Below are positions 13,675 through 14,883 of a DNA stretch of 14,883 bases, one piece after another. Where the stretch lies: positions 4,896 to 19,778 of the forward strand of contig DKMQ01000093.1 in assembly GCA_002470565.1 (NCBI GenBank). Direction: 5' to 3'. Origin of the DNA: Oceanospirillaceae bacterium UBA7410. Its GTDB lineage: Bacteria > Pseudomonadota > Gammaproteobacteria > Pseudomonadales > Balneatricaceae. The position numbers were made by a program, and so were the translations under genes. The number at the start of each line of letters is the position of its first letter. Position 1 is the stretch's first letter. The notes below the pieces were generated by a model. The model was not told the DNA's origin. It made no database searches and saw nothing but the letters and a program-made list of their open reading frames with translations.

Positions 13675-14883
13675 ATGCGCGTGTTATTGAATCAAACAGC
13701 GACTCAAATAATTGAACCAGCTGCAGACATTACCTTATTACAATGGTTAAGAGAGTCTGCGCACTTAAGTGCCACTAAAGAGGGCTGCGCAGTAGGTGAC
13801 TGTGGGGCTTGCACTGTAATAGTGGGTCGCATTCAACAAGGGGTTATTGCCTATCAAAGTGTCAATGCCTGCATTGCTTTATTAGGTAGCCTTGATGGCG
13901 CACATGTGATCACCTTAGATGGTTTACAGGCGCAACAATTACACCCAGTGCAACAAGCCTTGATAGATTGCCACGCTAGCCAATGTGGTTTTTGCACCCC
14001 GGGGTTTGTCATGTCTTTGGTCGTATGGTGGCTCAATACAAAGCCAAGTGTATTATCAAGTCCAGAAGCCTTTGCAAAGCACCGCCATGGTGTTGAGTTA
14101 GCTTTATCAGGCAACCTATGCCGCTGCACTGGTTACCAGCCTATTCTTTTAGCAGCAGACCAATTAGCACCCATGGATAGAAGTAAAGACCCTCTGTTTG
14201 AGTTAATGGGTGGGTATGACCGTTGTTTTAAACAGCTTCAAACCATGCAGGCGAAAACCACCAGCTCTTTAAGCTCCAAAGATTTTCAGACACCAGCATA
14301 TCAAACACCTAGTAGCTTAGAAGAGCTTGCTTTAGCTTATGAGGCCGCACCCAATATAAGGCTTGTGGCAGGGTCTACAGATTTGGCGTTAGATATTACC
14401 CAAGGCCTTAAATCCATGGATAGCTTGATCGATGTGTCTGGTGTAGCCCAGCTCCAGCAAATACAAGTGTGTGATAACCACATGCATATAGGTGCTGGTG
14501 TAAGCCTGAGCGAAGTAGAAGCCTTTTGTGGGCAAAGGTTGCCTGTAATGACTCATTTACTAGCTCGCTTTGCTTCACGACAAGTGCGTAATAGAGCGAC
14601 CTTGGTGGGGAATATTGCTAACAGCTCACCCATTGCGGACACGCCACCACTATTGCTTGTGTTGGAAGCTAAGTTGTTGCTGCAACAAGGTATGAATCAG
14701 CGCACTATTGCATTAAAAGATTTTTATTTAGGTTATAAGCAAAATGCCTTGGCTAGTGGTGAATTTATTCATAGCCTTATTATACCTTTACCGTCAAAGG
14801 CGATGCAGGTATATGTAGAAAAAGTAAGTAAGCGCGCCGAAGATGACATATCAGCTACTTGTGTAGCGATGAGTGTCACTTTA
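13675..14883 (+). CDS. xdhA: Xanthine dehydrogenase small subunit XdhA (FeS + FAD), partial (C-terminus beyond window)
   Basis: The frame from the ATG at 13675 stays open for 403 codons to the right edge without a stop. Order of domains: a plant-type 2Fe-2S ferredoxin domain with C38, C43, C46 and C66 (EGCAVGDCGACTV and VNAC); a second 2Fe-2S domain with C104, C107, C139 and C141 (QCGFCTPG and LCRCTGY); then the FAD-binding domain of the CO-dehydrogenase flavoprotein type with VAGSTDLALD, VRNRATLVGNIANSSPIADTPP. All cluster cysteines are present. This fused FeS-FAD layout is that of bacterial XdhA (about 480-500 residues), which passes electrons from the molybdopterin subunit XdhB to NAD during oxidation of hypoxanthine and xanthine to urate. 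xdhB and xdhC are expected to follow. The divergent RutR-like gene supports a purine or pyrimidine role; another molybdenum hydroxylase substrate is possible. Confidence 0.92.
   Translation, partial: MRVLLNQTATQIIEPAADITLLQWLRESAHLSATKEGCAVGDCGACTVIVGRIQQGVIAYQSVNACIALLGSLDGAHVITLDGLQAQQLHPVQQALIDCHASQCGFCTPGFVMSLVVWWLNTKPSVLSSPEAFAKHRHGVELALSGNLCRCTGYQPILLAADQLAPMDRSKDPLFELMGGYDRCFKQLQTMQAKTTSSLSSKDFQTPAYQTPSSLEELALAYEAAPNIRLVAGSTDLALDITQGLKSMDSLIDVSGVAQLQQIQVCDNHMHIGAGVSLSEVEAFCGQRLPVMTHLLARFASRQVRNRATLVGNIANSSPIADTPPLLLVLEAKLLLQQGMNQRTIALKDFYLGYKQNALASGEFIHSLIIPLPSKAMQVYVEKVSKRAEDDISATCVAMSVTL

Noticed and set aside
13854..14129. Minus-strand open frame of 91 codons
   Set aside because: It is antisense to the xdhA 2Fe-2S domains, which hold all eight cluster cysteines on the plus strand.

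Overview
The window looks like a piece of chromosome from a moderately AT-rich gammaproteobacterium, probably marine or aquatic. This rests on a YciB-YciI-periplasmic cyclophilin-MnmC operon, a DUF971 protein, an SbmA peptide transporter very close to the Enterobacteria type, a RutR-type TetR regulator and an XdhA of gammaproteobacterial type. No tRNA, rRNA, CRISPR array, transposase or phage gene was seen. The genus cannot be fixed from the sequence alone.

Layout from left to right. (1) 1-897, minus strand: most of a 4-hydroxyproline 2-epimerase/proline racemase family gene, cut by the left edge. (2) 1031-4669, plus strand: a compact five-gene operon, yciB, yciI-like, ppiA-like cyclophilin, mnmC and a DUF971 gene. 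The MnmC oxidase half is complete, but its methyltransferase half is eroded and shortened. (3) 11379 down to 4678, minus strand: a seven-gene catabolic cluster, in transcription order: luciferase-like flavin monooxygenase, DUF1185 'amino acid synthesis' protein, alpha/beta hydrolase, aldehyde dehydrogenase, GabD-type succinate-semialdehyde dehydrogenase, carboxymuconolactone-decarboxylase-like protein, and a GntR/FCD regulator. (4) 11594-12844, plus strand: sbmA, divergent from the catabolic cluster. (5) 13525 down to 12887: a RutR-like TetR regulator, divergent from xdhA (13675 to the right edge, truncated), the FeS/FAD subunit of a molybdenum hydroxylase of xanthine dehydrogenase type.

How the genes work together. 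The catabolic cluster matches in enzyme types the trigonelline (N-methylnicotinate) pathway of Acinetobacter baylyi (TgnAB monooxygenase, TgnC dehydrogenase, TgnD hydrolase, TgnE succinate-semialdehyde dehydrogenase) and resembles the pyridine pathway of Arthrobacter. In both, a flavin monooxygenase opens an N-heterocycle and the carbon leaves as succinate. Two genes here, DUF1185 and the CMD-like protein, have no counterpart in those schemes, and the flavin reductase partner is absent. I read this as a variant, possibly undescribed, N-heterocycle ring-opening pathway with an unknown substrate. A perfect palindrome TGGTATACCA upstream of the first gene is a good candidate operator for the GntR/FCD protein encoded last in the cluster.

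The rutR-xdhA pair forms a second nucleobase-catabolism module. Its intergenic region holds an 18/20 palindrome close to the E. coli RutR consensus. Together with the hydroxyproline epimerase, the window holds three separate functions for scavenging nitrogen compounds around a housekeeping operon.
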